Assembly: GCF_016863195.1 (NCBI RefSeq)
Contig: NZ_BOOK01000004.1
Location: forward strand, 310,001-374,000
From: Paraplanobispora takensis
GTDB lineage: Bacteria > Actinomycetota > Actinomycetes > Streptosporangiales > Streptosporangiaceae
Reading direction: 5' to 3'
Length of the DNA stretch: 64,000 nucleotides
Shown: positions 42,167 to 51,343 of the stretch, in pieces
Layout: each line of letters starts with the position of its first letter
Numbering within the stretch: position 1 is the first letter of the stretch
The notes under the pieces: generated by a model
What the model saw: the letters and a program-made list of their open reading frames with translations, nothing else
What the model was told of the DNA's origin: nothing
Database searches by the model: none
Translations under genes and position numbers: made by a program

Positions 42167-43066
42167 GGGCATGAAAGCCAGTCCAAAGCAGCGACCAGCA
42201 GGATCTGGCAGCGGTAGATGACCGCGCGCTTGGCATACCGACAGGCCAGCGCGCGGTACCGCTTGAGCCGCGCGATCGCGCGTTCCACCACGTTGCGTCG
42301 CTTGTAGATCTCCAGATCGAAGGCGTACGGCCGACCGCCCCGCGAGCCCCGGCTCCGGCGATGGGCCAGCTGGTCCTGCTTCTCCGGAATCGTGGCGGCG
42401 ATCCGCCGACGGCGCAGATACCGGCGCGTGCCACGGGCGCTGTAGGCCTTGTCAGCGATCACTCGAAACCACCAGCCCTCCGGCCGCGGGTAGCCGACGG
42501 GCGGGCGCACCTGATCGATCAAGGGGATCAACCGCGGGTTGTCCCCGGCCTGGCCAGAAGACAAGATCACCGCCAGTACCCGGCACCAGGCGTCCACGGC
42601 CAGATGCAGTTTGCTGCTCAGGCCGCCCCGGGAGCGGCCCAGCGCTTCGCCGTCGACGGCGTCCACCGTCGCACCCGAGGCCCCGATGGGAGCGGTGCCC
42701 CCTAATCCGGGCACCGGCGGCATGCTGGTGCGCCCGGGTGACGGTGGAGTCGACCGCCACCTCATAGACGGCTCCGTCCAGGCCGCCTTCATCGGCCTGG
42801 ACATTCGCTTTGACGTGCTCGAAGATCCGCTCCCAGGTGCCGTCGGCGCTCCATCGGCGCAGCCGCTCGTGCAGCGTCTTCCAGGGTCCGTAGCGGTCGG
42901 GGACGTCCCGCCAGGGCGCTCCGGTGCGGGCCTGCCACAGAATCCCGTTGATCACCTGCCGGTGGTCGCGCCACTGGCCGCCCTGGCCGCCGCCTTGCGG
43001 CAGCAGCGGTTCGATCTGCTCCCACTGCTGATCGGTGAGTTCTCCCCGGTGCACCATGCCTGCCAC
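42163..43066 (-). CDS. IS5-family DDE transposase in two overlapping frames
   Basis: The upstream frame (start 43066) gives the DUF4096-type N-terminal domain (GELTDQQWEQIEPLLP, RQVINGILWQARTGAPWRDVPDRYG) and the first Asp in VAVDSTVTRAHQH. The downstream frame, open to 42163, supplies GGLSSKLHLAVD, the second Asp in VIADKAYSARG and the Glu in RNVVERAIARLKRYR. The frames join near 42710-42740 at a TTAGGGGGC run and require a +1 shift (or -2). All three catalytic acids are present, so it may be active by programmed frameshift, or it may be a recent frameshift mutant. Confidence 0.88.
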
Positions 43067-43093
43067 ATCGGTGACCAGGCCGAACTCCTGAAG

Positions 43094-43118
43094 AGAAGAT
43101 TCACAGGACAGGCCTTAG
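43094..43118. repeat. IS5-family right terminal inverted repeat plus target TA
   Basis: Exact reverse complement of 41255-41279, located 28 bp upstream of the transposase start. The flanking TA at 43116-43117 is the target duplication. Confidence 0.92.
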
Positions 43119-43137
43119 ACCTCGGACGTCGGAGGTC
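43118..43137 (-). terminator. Hairpin at the end of the PucR gene
   Basis: GACCTC (43118-43123) and GAGGTC (43132-43137) form a stem that overlaps the PucR stop. Before the IS insertion it would have lain directly after the TetR gene and served both. Confidence 0.4.
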
Positions 43138-44605
43138 AGAGGTTCAGCGCGACCCAGAGCTCGGCCCGGGCCGCGGGGTCGTCCAGGTCGCGGCCGAGGA
43201 TCTCGGCGACGCGGCGCATGCGATAGCGCAGGGTGTGCCGGTGCACGCCGAGCCGCTGCGCCGCCGCGTCCCAGTGTCCGTTGCACGCCAGATAGGCGCG
43301 CAGCGACTCCAGCAGGTCGGCGCGGGAGCCGTACTCCCTCAAGGGTGCGAGCAGCGCCGCGGAGAATGCCGCGGCCGCTCCGGCGTCCAGCAGGGAGAGC
43401 AGTCCCTGCCCCGCCAGATCGGCGAAGCGCATGACCGGCTCACCGCCGCGGCGGGCCGCGGCGAGCGCCCGGTCGGCCTGGTCCAGGCCCGGGCCCAGCC
43501 GCTGATCGTCCACCGGGGTGCCGACGCCGACCGGTCCGTGACCGCACAGCGCCGCCGCCGCGGTCTCGGCGCGCTCGGCCGGCACGACGACGACCACCCG
43601 GCCGCCGGTGTCCGCCGCGAACGCCTCCCCCGCCGACTCCCTCGCCGCCTCCAGCACCGCCTCGGGATCGCCGCCGCAGGCCAGCACGGTCAGCGGCCCG
43701 TCCGCGAGAGCGCCGCCCAGCAGCTCCAGCGTCTCCCGCCCGGCCCGCGTCTCCCCGGCCAGCAGCAGCCGCAGTACGGCGGAGCGGACGCCGCGCTCGG
43801 CCTCCTGGTGCTCCCTGCCGTGTTCGAGCAGGAGGGTGAGCAGCGATCCGGCGGCGTTGACCACGGTGTGCTCGACCGGCGAGAAGGGCTTGCCGAGCCC
43901 GACCGCGAAGAACCCCCTGATCCGGCGGGCGCCGAGCGGCTGGACGACGACGTGCGCCCCGGGGGTGGAGAACGCGAGGCTGGAGGGGGTCCCGCCCTCG
44001 CGCGGCCGGCCGCGCAGGCGACCGAGCTCGGGGACGACGGCGGCCACGCCCGCGGCGCCCCTGCCCGCCGCGTGCCGTTCGGCTCCCGCCTCGTCGAGAA
44101 GGACGGCCCAGCCGCCGAGCTCCCGCGCCAGGCGCTCGATCACGGCCCGTGGCCCCTCGGGACGCAGAGCCGCGCGGGTGAGGCGGTTCTGGGCCGCGAA
44201 GGCCCGGGTGATCTCCTCGTACTGCTCGGCGGCGAGCAGGTCGCTGACCGCCTTGCCGATCGCGACGAACGGGGTCTGGCGCGGCACCTCGACCAGCGGC
44301 AGCCCCGCCCGGGAGGCGGCCGTCACCAGCTCGGCGGGGATCTCCTCGTGCCCCAGGCCGACGCCGAACCCCAGGCCGGTGACGCCCCGGGCGACCAGGC
44401 GCTCGACGTACGGCGCGGCGCCGGCGGCGTCCAGGCGCATGCCCGTGGTCAGGACGAGCTCGCCGCCCTCCAGGAACGGCGTGGGATCCTCCAGCTCGCT
44501 CACGGCCACCCAGCGCACCGGCCGGTCGAGCGCCTCGTGCCCGGCGAGCACGGCGAGCCCGAGCGGCAGGCGCCGCACGACGGTGCGCAGCGTCGGCGCC
44601 ACCAT
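43136..44605 (-). CDS. PucR-family transcriptional regulator 1
   Basis: The 489-residue protein has an N-terminal PucR domain (TLRTVVRRLPLGLAVLAG...WVAVSELEDPTPFLEGGELVLTTG), a GGDEF-like middle and a C-terminal PucR HTH (GHWDAAAQRLGVHRHTLRYRMRRVAEIL). PucR/CdaR proteins activate catabolic genes for purines, sugars, GABA or amino acids. It is divergent from gabT with a 94-base gap, the usual placement for a GabR-like activator. ATG 44605 (MVAPTLRTVV) is preferred; the next codon is GTG. The IS element sits just after its 3' end. Confidence 0.9.
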   Translation of the reverse strand: MVAPTLRTVVRRLPLGLAVLAGHEALDRPVRWVAVSELEDPTPFLEGGELVLTTGMRLDAAGAAPYVERLVARGVTGLGFGVGLGHEEIPAELVTAASRAGLPLVEVPRQTPFVAIGKAVSDLLAAEQYEEITRAFAAQNRLTRAALRPEGPRAVIERLARELGGWAVLLDEAGAERHAAGRGAAGVAAVVPELGRLRGRPREGGTPSSLAFSTPGAHVVVQPLGARRIRGFFAVGLGKPFSPVEHTVVNAAGSLLTLLLEHGREHQEAERGVRSAVLRLLLAGETRAGRETLELLGGALADGPLTVLACGGDPEAVLEAARESAGEAFAADTGGRVVVVVPAERAETAAAALCGHGPVGVGTPVDDQRLGPGLDQADRALAAARRGGEPVMRFADLAGQGLLSLLDAGAAAAFSAALLAPLREYGSRADLLESLRAYLACNGHWDAAAQRLGVHRHTLRYRMRRVAEILGRDLDDPAARAELWVALNL

Positions 44606-44687
44606 CACCCCCGGTTTGTACGTTACGGCCAGAGCGATCCTCGCAATTTTGCCATAGTGCATCATCGGCATCCCGGCACACCCGGCA

Positions 44688-44699
44688 TACCGTCGCAGC
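44688..44699 (+). promoter_or_regulatory. Leaderless promoter of gabT
   Basis: TACCGT (44688-44693) is followed after 6 nt by the ATG at 44700. The intergenic region with the divergent PucR gene is only 94 bp, so the regulator's site must lie within it. Confidence 0.5.
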
Positions 44700-46052
44700 A
44701 TGAGCACCGTCACCCAGGGCGGCCCGTCGCTTCCGCAGGAGCGCCGCGTCGTCACCGAGATCCCCGGCCCGAAGTCCCGCGAGATGTTCGCCCGCAAGCA
44801 GGCAGCCGTCCCGCCGGGCATCGGCACCACCCTGCCGGTCTTCGTGACGCACGCCGGTGGCGGTGTCGTCGTCGACGCCGACGGCAACTCCCTGATCGAC
44901 TTCGGCTCGGGCATCGCGGTGACCAACGTGGGCAACGCCGCCCCGCGCGTGGTCGAGCGGGTCCGGCGCCAGGTGGCGGACTTCACGCACACCTGCTTCA
45001 TGATCACGCCGTACGAGTCGTACGTGCAGGTCGCCGAGAAGCTCAACGAGATCACCCCCGGCGACCACGAGAAGCGCACCTTCCTGCTCAACAGCGGCGC
45101 CGAGGCCGTGGAGAACGCGGTCAAGGTGGCCCGGCACGCCACCGGCCGCCAGGCGGTCGTCGTCTTCGACCACGGCTACCACGGCCGGACCCTGCTGACG
45201 ATGTCGCTGACGGCCAAGAACATGCCGTACAAGCAGGGCTTCGGCCCGTTCGCGCCCGAGGTCTACCGGGTGCCGTTGGCCTACCCGTTCCGCTGGCCGT
45301 CGGGCCCGGAGAACTGCGCCGAGGAGGCCGCGGCCCAGGCGATCGACCAGATCAACAAGCAGGTCGGCGCCGAGAACGTGGCGGCGGTGCTGATCGAGCC
45401 GATCGCGGGCGAGGGCGGCTTCATCGAGCCGGCCAAGGGCTTCCTGCCGAGGATCGCCGAGTTCTGCAGGGCCAACGGGATCGTCTTCATCGCCGACGAG
45501 GTGCAGACCGGCTTCGCCCGCACCGGCGACCTGTTCGCGTGCGAGGACGAGGGCGTCGTCCCCGACATCATCGTCACCGCCAAGGGCATCGCGGGCGGCC
45601 TGCCGCTGGCGGCCGTCACCGGCCGCGCCGAGATCCTCGACAAGGTCCACGTCGGCGGCCTGGGCGGCACCTACGGCGGCAACCCGCTGGCCTGCGAGGC
45701 GGCGCTCGGCGTGCTGGAGACCATCGAGGCCGACGACCTGGTGGGCAGGGCCCGGCGCATCGGCGAGGTCATGCTCCCGCGCCTGCGCGCCATCGCGGAC
45801 AAGAGCCCGATCGTGGGCGACGTGCGCGGCCGCGGCGCCATGATCGCCATCGAGCTGGTGGTCCCCGGCACCCGGGAGCCGCACCCCACGGCCGCGGGCG
45901 AGATCGCCAGGAGGTGCCACGCCGAGGGTCTGCTCGTGCTGACGGCCGGCACCTACGGCAACGTCCTGCGGTTCCTGCCGCCGCTGGTCATGCCCGACCA
46001 CCTGCTGGAAGAGGGCCTGGCCATCCTGGAGAAGGTCGTCTCCGAGATCTGA
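44700..46052 (+). CDS. gabT: 4-aminobutyrate aminotransferase
   Basis: The 450-residue class III PLP aminotransferase has FLLNSGAEAVENAVKVAR, FDHGYHGRT, VLIEPIAGEGGF, IADEVQTGFARTG with the cofactor Asp, and PLP lysine in VTAKGIAGGLPLAAV. The motif set and length match actinobacterial GabT, which converts GABA and 2-oxoglutarate to succinate semialdehyde and glutamate. Start codon ATG 44700 follows a leaderless -10. It is divergent from PucR 1 and followed by a strong terminator. Confidence 0.92.
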   Translation: MSTVTQGGPSLPQERRVVTEIPGPKSREMFARKQAAVPPGIGTTLPVFVTHAGGGVVVDADGNSLIDFGSGIAVTNVGNAAPRVVERVRRQVADFTHTCFMITPYESYVQVAEKLNEITPGDHEKRTFLLNSGAEAVENAVKVARHATGRQAVVVFDHGYHGRTLLTMSLTAKNMPYKQGFGPFAPEVYRVPLAYPFRWPSGPENCAEEAAAQAIDQINKQVGAENVAAVLIEPIAGEGGFIEPAKGFLPRIAEFCRANGIVFIADEVQTGFARTGDLFACEDEGVVPDIIVTAKGIAGGLPLAAVTGRAEILDKVHVGGLGGTYGGNPLACEAALGVLETIEADDLVGRARRIGEVMLPRLRAIADKSPIVGDVRGRGAMIAIELVVPGTREPHPTAAGEIARRCHAEGLLVLTAGTYGNVLRFLPPLVMPDHLLEEGLAILEKVVSEI

Positions 46053-46070
46053 CGGTTTGAAGCCCGCTGG

Positions 46071-46103
46071 AAGGGGCACCCGGCTTGATGCCTGGTGCCC
46101 CTT
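46071..46103 (+). terminator. Rho-independent terminator of gabT
   Basis: AAGGGGCACC (46071-46080) and GGTGCCCCTT (46094-46103) form a 10-bp perfect stem over a 13-nt loop, followed by TTTTG. It starts 18 nt after the gabT stop. Confidence 0.88.
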
Positions 46104-46228
46104 TTGTCGTTCGACGAATCACACCCTGGCGGCGATTTAACCCTCGCTTGGGCTCCAGCAAATCGATCACCGGGGGTAGGAACGTTATAACGGTTGCGAC
46201 AGGTGACAGAGTGAGCAGGAGGGGAGGC

Positions 46229-46477
46229 GTGGTGGACTGGAGGCCGACCAGAACGGTACGGACCATGATGATGTTCGACCCAGAAGGCCTGACCCGCGCC
46301 CAATGCGACGGTGACGCCTGCGTGGCCTGCCACAAGAGGTGGCCACGGCCCAGGATCAGGATCGGCCGCCTGCCCAACGAGGCGATCCTGTTCGCCTGCC
46401 CGGAGTGCGCGGACGCGCTGGTCCCCGAGCCCGTGGAGAACGTCCGCCCGTTCTCCCGCCGGGTCGCCTTCTCCTGA
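46229..46477 (+). CDS. Small zinc-ribbon-like protein
   Basis: The 82-residue protein has two CxxC pairs, CVACHKRW and CPECADAL, 30 residues apart, which could bind one zinc. I do not recognise a named family. The flanks read RAQCDGDACVAC and VRPFSRRVAFS. The GTG at 46229 has AGGAGG 6 nt upstream. An open frame reaches back to 46085 but runs through the gabT terminator, so that extension is unlikely. A long hairpin follows. A regulatory or nucleic-acid role is possible but unproven. Confidence 0.65.
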   Translation: MVDWRPTRTVRTMMMFDPEGLTRAQCDGDACVACHKRWPRPRIRIGRLPNEAILFACPECADALVPEPVENVRPFSRRVAFS

Positions 46478-46587
46478 GGATTCTCCCGGGACGGACTTCC
46501 CGTCCGCTCCCGGAGCGCGCGGCCTTCCCGGCCTCCGAGGGCGTACGGCCCCGCTGAGGAAGGGACCGGGCGGGGCCGGGAAAAGGG

Positions 46588-46623
46588 CCGTGCCCTCCCC
46601 CGCCGGAACGGGGAAGGGCACGG
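46588..46623. terminator. Long bidirectional terminator hairpin
   Basis: CCGTGCCCT and CCCCG (46588-46602) pair with CGGGG and AGGGCACGG (46609-46623) across one C-A mismatch and a 6-nt loop. It lies between the convergent zinc-ribbon gene and the peptide-binding protein gene. Confidence 0.82.
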
Positions 46624-46702
46624 AACCTCCGGGCTCACCGGACGGAGCCGGCCGCCCCGCGCAGGGTCCCCGCGCGGGGCTCACACCGGGGGCCGCCCGG
46701 GA

Positions 46703-48409
46703 TTACTTGGTGAAACCGACGGCGGTCCAGTCCTTCGGGTCGGCGTAGCCGAAGGCGCCGTAGTTGGCCAGGTTCTTCTTGGCCGCGTAGATGCTCGGAC
46801 GCTGGTACATCGGGATGGTGTGGACCAGGTCCCAGATCAGCTTGTCGGCCTGGTTGCCCAGGTCGATGGCCTTCTGCGGGTCCATCTCACCGGCCGCCTG
46901 CTCGATCAGGGTGTCCAGCTCGGGGGTGCCGACGCGCGGGAAGTTGCTGCCGTAGTTCTCGGCGCTCTCCGGCGTCTTGTAGATCTGCGGCAGGGCGCCG
47001 TTCGGGAACGGCGTGCCCAGCCAGGAGAACGGAACGATGTCGAAGTTGCCGGGGATGACGTAGTCGTCGAAGAACTTGTCGTCCGGGACCGGCTCGACGT
47101 TGACCTTGACGCCGATCTCCTTCAGCATCGCCTGGGTGAGCTCACCCTCCTGCTTGGAGACCGCCAGCGAGGCCGGGTAGGTGAAGCGGATGGCGAACTC
47201 CTTGCCGTCCTTCTTGCGGTACTCGCCCTCCTGCTTCCAGCCCGCGGCCTCCAGCAGCTGCTTGGCCTTCTCCGGGTTGTACTTGCCGACCTCGCCGGAG
47301 TTGTCCACGTAACCCTTGTGGGTGTTCATGTACAGGTGGTTGCCGAGCGTCTGGATCGGCCAGTCCATGTCCTTGAGGTCGGACGCGGCGATCGTCTCGC
47401 GGTTGATGCCCATGGCGACGGCCTGGCGGACCGACTTGTCCTTCAGCAGCTCGGCCGAGCCGTTGACGGTGAAGTGGCGCCAGTTCGGGGCCGCCGCCTT
47501 GCGGATGTCGACGTTCGGCACCTCCTTGGCCCGCTTGAGGTCGGAGGCGTTGGCCGGGATCTCGAAGGCGTCGATCTCGCCGTTGGCGAAGGCGTTCATC
47601 GTCGCGCCGTCCTCGATGGCGCGGAAGAGCACCTTGTCGAGCTTGGCCTTGCGGCCCCACCAGTTGTCGTCACGCACGAGGGTGACGGTCTTGGTGGTCT
47701 CGTCGAGCTTCTCGACCTTGAACGGGCCCGCGGTGACCGGGATCTTGCCGACCCAGCCCTTGTTGAAGGCCTCGGGGTCGGAGTTGGTGGAGGCCGGGTA
47801 GAGGGGCGAGAACATGCCCTTCCAGTCCGGGTAGTTCTTCTCGAAGGTCACCACGACGTCCTTGTCGGTGGCGCCCTTCTCCACCGACTTGACCCGGTCG
47901 TAACCGTCGGTCGAGGTGACCTGGTACTTCTTGTTGGAGCCGTTCAGGGCCTTCCACTGCGCCTGGAGGTCCTTGTAGGTGATCGGCGTCCCGTCCGACC
48001 AGGTGGCCTTCTCGTGGAGCTTGTAGGTGACGACCTGGACGCCGTCCTTGAGCTCCATGTTCCACTCGGTGACGTAGTCCGGGTGGTTGTTGACGTCGGC
48101 CTTGTCGTCGGCGATGCCCATGCTCGGCATGAGCGGCTCGATCACCTGGTCGGTGTTGTCGTGGGTGCCGTTGACCTGGTTGTAGTTCCAGTTGGCCTGC
48201 CATGAGCTGGTGGCCAGGGTCACGGTGCCGCCGTCGGCGACCTGCTCGTAGGCGACGGGGTTGATGGTGCTGCTGGGAAGCTGCGCCGCGGCCTCCTTGG
48301 CGGCCTCGGACGAGGCGGCCTTGGGCTTGTCGGCGGCGCCGCCGCCACAGGCGGTGAGGGCCATGGCCAGGAGCGCGGCTCCGGCGGTGGCCTTGTAGCC
48401 AACCTTCAC
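46703..48409 (-). CDS. Dipeptide/oligopeptide ABC substrate-binding lipoprotein
   Basis: The 568-residue SBP_bac_5 family protein has a lipoprotein signal (LLAMALTAC) and the family wording TWSDGTPITYKDLQAQW, VRQAVAMGINRE and FPNGALPQIY. It captures peptides or similar ligands for the permeases encoded upstream. GTG 48409 has GGAGG 5 nt upstream. It is the last gene of the operon, whereas many dpp/opp operons begin with it. A terminator lies after its 3' end. Confidence 0.92.
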   Translation of the reverse strand: MKVGYKATAGAALLAMALTACGGGAADKPKAASSEAAKEAAAQLPSSTINPVAYEQVADGGTVTLATSSWQANWNYNQVNGTHDNTDQVIEPLMPSMGIADDKADVNNHPDYVTEWNMELKDGVQVVTYKLHEKATWSDGTPITYKDLQAQWKALNGSNKKYQVTSTDGYDRVKSVEKGATDKDVVVTFEKNYPDWKGMFSPLYPASTNSDPEAFNKGWVGKIPVTAGPFKVEKLDETTKTVTLVRDDNWWGRKAKLDKVLFRAIEDGATMNAFANGEIDAFEIPANASDLKRAKEVPNVDIRKAAAPNWRHFTVNGSAELLKDKSVRQAVAMGINRETIAASDLKDMDWPIQTLGNHLYMNTHKGYVDNSGEVGKYNPEKAKQLLEAAGWKQEGEYRKKDGKEFAIRFTYPASLAVSKQEGELTQAMLKEIGVKVNVEPVPDDKFFDDYVIPGNFDIVPFSWLGTPFPNGALPQIYKTPESAENYGSNFPRVGTPELDTLIEQAAGEMDPQKAIDLGNQADKLIWDLVHTIPMYQRPSIYAAKKNLANYGAFGYADPKDWTAVGFTK

Positions 48410-48431
48410 GTGTTCCTCCAACACAGGGATT

Positions 48432-50507
48432 TCACACACCCGGGGCCGCGACGGCCTCGGTGTTCTCGGGGTAGTGGCAGGCGGCGCCGTGGTCTCCGGC
48501 GGGCGCGAGCCGTATCACGGCGGGTTCCGCCTCGTCGCACTTGCGCGCCTCGGCCTCGCCCAGCAGGGCGCGCTTGGGGCAGCGGGTGCGGAAGCGACAG
48601 CCCGACGGGGGGTCTGCGGGGCTGGGCAGGTCGCCCTTGAGCAGGATGCGCGTCCGGGAGCGCTCCAGCTCGGGGTCCGGCAGCGGGATCGCCGACAGCA
48701 GCGCCCGGGTGTAGGGGTGCGCGGGCGCGCCGTACACCTCGTCCACCGCGCCGATCTCGGCGATCTTGCCGAGATACATGACGGCGACCCGGTCGGCGAT
48801 GTGCCGCACCACCGACAGGTCGTGCGCGACGAACAGATAGGACAGCCCCAGCCTGACCTTCAGGTCCTCCAGCAGGTTGATCACACCCGCCTGGATGGAG
48901 ACGTCCAGCGCCGAGACCGGCTCGTCCAGCACGATCAGCTTCGGCTCCAGCGCCAGGGCGCGGGCGATGCCGATGCGCTGGCGCTGGCCGCCGGAGAAGT
49001 GCTGGGGATAGCGCTCGGCGTGCTCGGGCGCCAGGCCGACCAGGGTGAGCAGTTCGGCGATCCTGGCCTGGATGGCCTTGGCGTCCTTGTAGCCGTGCGC
49101 GCGCAGCGGCTCGGCGAGGATGTCGCCGACCGGCATGCGCGGGTCGAGTGCGGCCATCGGGTCCTGGAAGACGATCTGCAGGTCCCTGCGGAGCCCCTTG
49201 CGCTCGGCCTTGGCGAGCTTGGCGCTGTCCTTGCCGAGCACCACGACCGTGCCGCCCTCCGGCGCCTGCAGCTGCATGATCTGCTGGAGCGTGGTGGTCT
49301 TGCCGCAGCCCGACTCGCCGACCAGGGCCAGCGTCTCGCCCTGGGCGATGTCGAAGCTGATGCCGTCCACCGCGTACACGGTGCCGACCCGGCGCTTGAA
49401 GACCGCGCCCTTCATGAGCGGGTAGTGCCGGACCAGGTCCTCCACCTTCAGCACGGTCTCCCGCTCGGCGCGCGGCCTGCGCTCCTCCTTCTGCGCGGGG
49501 GCCTCCGGGACCGGGTAGACGGTCGCGCCGTCCAGGCCCTTGAGGTCGATCTCGTGCGAGCGGATGCAGGCCGACATGCGCCCGCCGGTGCCGATCCGCT
49601 CCAGCTCGGGCTCGGCGTCGTCGCACGCGTCGACCTTGAGCGGGCAGCGCGGCGCGAACGGGCAGCCCGGCGGGAGCGCCGCGGGCGAGGGCGGGTTGCC
49701 CTCGATCGGGATCAGCCGCTCGGTCGGGCGGTCCATGCGCGGGATCGAGGCGAGCAGGCCCATGGTGTACGGCTGCCGCGGGCGGTAGTAGATCTCGTCC
49801 ACGGTGCCCGTCTCGACGGGCTTGCCGGCGTACATCACCAGCACCCGGTCGGCCAGGCCCGCCACGACGCCCAGGTCGTGGGTGATCATCACGATCCCGG
49901 CGCCGGTCTCCCGCTGGGCGGTCTTGAGCACCTCCAGGACCTGGGCCTGGATGGTGACGTCGAGCGCGGTGGTCGGCTCGTCGCAGATCAGCACGTCGGG
50001 ATCGTTGGCGATGGCCATGGCGATCATCGCGCGCTGGCGCATGCCGCCGGAGAACTCGTGCGGGAACGCCTTGGCCCGCACGTCCGGGCGCGGGATGCCG
50101 ACCAGGTCCAGCAGCTCGACCGCCCGCTCGGCCGCCTTGTCCCTGCCGACCTTCTGGTGGATCCGCACCGCCTCGGCGATCTGGTCGCCGATGGTGTAGA
50201 CGGGGGTGAAGGCCGACAGCGGATCCTGGAAGATCATGCTGACGCTCTTGCCGCGCAGCCGCGTGAGGTCCTCCTCCCGCGCGCCGATCAGCTCCTTGCC
50301 GTGCAGCCGGACCGAACCGGTGACCTCGGCCCCCTCGGGGAGCAGGCCCATCACCGCCAGCGAGGTCACGGACTTGCCGGAGCCGGACTCGCCGACGATG
50401 CCGAGGACCTCGCCCCGGCCGAGCCGGTAGCTGACCCCCCGCACGGCCTTGATGCCGCCGCGGAAGGTGACGTTGAGGTCGTCGACCTCGAGGATGGGCT
50501 CGTTCAC
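48432..50507 (-). CDS. Fused dual ATP-binding protein of the peptide transporter (DppD-DppF type)
   Basis: The 691-residue protein carries two complete ABC ATPase domains in tandem. The first (about 5-320) has GESGSGKS, the signature segment [15 protein letters not shown] and [11 protein letters not shown]. The second (about 350-680) has [24 protein letters not shown] and [12 protein letters not shown]. Each domain ends with the peptide-ATPase C-terminal cysteine cluster ([29 protein letters not shown]). GTG 50507 overlaps the DppC-like stop by 4 nt and has GGGGAG 6 nt upstream. Confidence 0.93.
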   Translation of the reverse strand: MNEPILEVDDLNVTFRGGIKAVRGVSYRLGRGEVLGIVGESGSGKSVTSLAVMGLLPEGAEVTGSVRLHGKELIGAREEDLTRLRGKSVSMIFQDPLSAFTPVYTIGDQIAEAVRIHQKVGRDKAAERAVELLDLVGIPRPDVRAKAFPHEFSGGMRQRAMIAMAIANDPDVLICDEPTTALDVTIQAQVLEVLKTAQRETGAGIVMITHDLGVVAGLADRVLVMYAGKPVETGTVDEIYYRPRQPYTMGLLASIPRMDRPTERLIPIEGNPPSPAALPPGCPFAPRCPLKVDACDDAEPELERIGTGGRMSACIRSHEIDLKGLDGATVYPVPEAPAQKEERRPRAERETVLKVEDLVRHYPLMKGAVFKRRVGTVYAVDGISFDIAQGETLALVGESGCGKTTTLQQIMQLQAPEGGTVVVLGKDSAKLAKAERKGLRRDLQIVFQDPMAALDPRMPVGDILAEPLRAHGYKDAKAIQARIAELLTLVGLAPEHAERYPQHFSGGQRQRIGIARALALEPKLIVLDEPVSALDVSIQAGVINLLEDLKVRLGLSYLFVAHDLSVVRHIADRVAVMYLGKIAEIGAVDEVYGAPAHPYTRALLSAIPLPDPELERSRTRILLKGDLPSPADPPSGCRFRTRCPKRALLGEAEARKCDEAEPAVIRLAPAGDHGAACHYPENTEAVAAPGV

Positions 50508-51343
50508 TTGTTGCTCCCCGGGTCGAGCGCGTCGCGCAGGCCGTCGCCGATGAGGTTGATGCTGAGCACCAGGAGCACCAGGAGACCGGCCGGGAAGAGG
50601 AACAGCCACGGGTAACCGGTGACCTTGCCGCTTCCCGCGGCGATCAGCGTGCCCAGCGAGACGTCGGGCGGCTGGATGCCGAACCCGAAGAACGAGAGCG
50701 CGGCCTCGCCGATGATCGCCCCGCTGACGTTGATGGTCGCGTCGATGATCAGCAGCGAGGAGAGGTTCGGCACGATGTGCCGGAGGATGATCTTCCAGCC
50801 GGGGATGCCCATGTACCGGGCGGCCAGCACGAATTCACGTTCCCGCAGCGAGAGCGTCATGCTCCGGACCACCCGGGAGGTGATCATCCAGGAGAAGACC
50901 GCGAGCAGGACGACGAACCAGAGCCAGGAGGCGCCCTTGAGCCTCGGCGAGACGATCGCGATGATCAGGAAGCTGGGCAGCACGAGCAGCAGGTCCGCGC
51001 CCCACATCAGGACCCGGTCCACCCAGCCGCCGAAGTAGCCGGCGGCGGCGCCGACCAGGGCGGCCAGGCCGGTGGAGAACAGGGCGACGAGGAAGCCGAT
51101 GATGATCGACTTCTGCATCCCGCGCAGCGTGACCGCGTAGACGTCCTGGCCGATCTGGGTGGTGCCCCACCAGTGGTCGGCGGAGGGCGGGGACAGGAAG
51201 GACATGAAGTCCTTGTCGGTCCAGTCGTAGGGACCGAAGAACGGGCCGACGTAGGCCAGCGCCAGCAGCAGGACCAGCGCGATCAGGCCGTAACGGGCCT
51301 GGGGGTTCCGCACCAGGCGGGCGAGGGTCACCTTGGAACGCAT
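50504..51343 (-). CDS. Peptide ABC permease (DppC-like)
   Basis: The 279-residue membrane protein has about six helices, an N-terminal OppC-type segment ([25 protein letters not shown]) and the EAA loop [28 protein letters not shown], which contacts the ATPase. It is coupled to the fused ATPase downstream (GTGA overlap) and directly abuts the DppB-like gene upstream. Confidence 0.93.
   Translation of the reverse strand: MRSKVTLARLVRNPQARYGLIALVLLLALAYVGPFFGPYDWTDKDFMSFLSPPSADHWWGTTQIGQDVYAVTLRGMQKSIIIGFLVALFSTGLAALVGAAAGYFGGWVDRVLMWGADLLLVLPSFLIIAIVSPRLKGASWLWFVVLLAVFSWMITSRVVRSMTLSLREREFVLAARYMGIPGWKIILRHIVPNLSSLLIIDATINVSGAIIGEAALSFFGFGIQPPDVSLGTLIAAGSGKVTGYPWLFLFPAGLLVLLVLSINLIGDGLRDALDPGSNK

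Larger units (their letters stand above)
41258..43115. mobile_element. IS5-family element carrying a passenger gene
   Basis: The 1858-bp unit is bounded by perfect terminal inverted repeats and flanked by TA on both sides, within a reconstructed CTAG target as favoured by IS427-group IS5 elements. It holds a two-frame DDE transposase on the minus strand and an SMI1/WG-like gene on the plus strand. The two genes end tail to tail with a 4-nt overlap. A normal single-function relative would be about half this length. The insertion separates a TetR gene from a PucR gene at what was a convergent junction. Confidence 0.85.

Noticed and set aside
42140-42200. An internal IS end just after the transposase stop
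   Set aside because: No match to the terminal inverted repeat is found there, whereas the perfect mate with target TA lies at 41255-41279.
43136-45142. A longer PucR reading frame extending across the gabT promoter
   Set aside because: The extension overlaps the gabT coding region on the other strand and lacks family similarity; the start at 44605 fits PucR proteins.
46144-46150. A sixth CCWAGCG operator half-site after gabT
   Set aside because: Only the CGCTTGG half is present; the other arm does not match and no promoter is adjacent.
46085-46228. N-terminal extension of the zinc-ribbon protein
   Set aside because: It would start inside the gabT terminator; a good Shine-Dalgarno supports the start at 46229.
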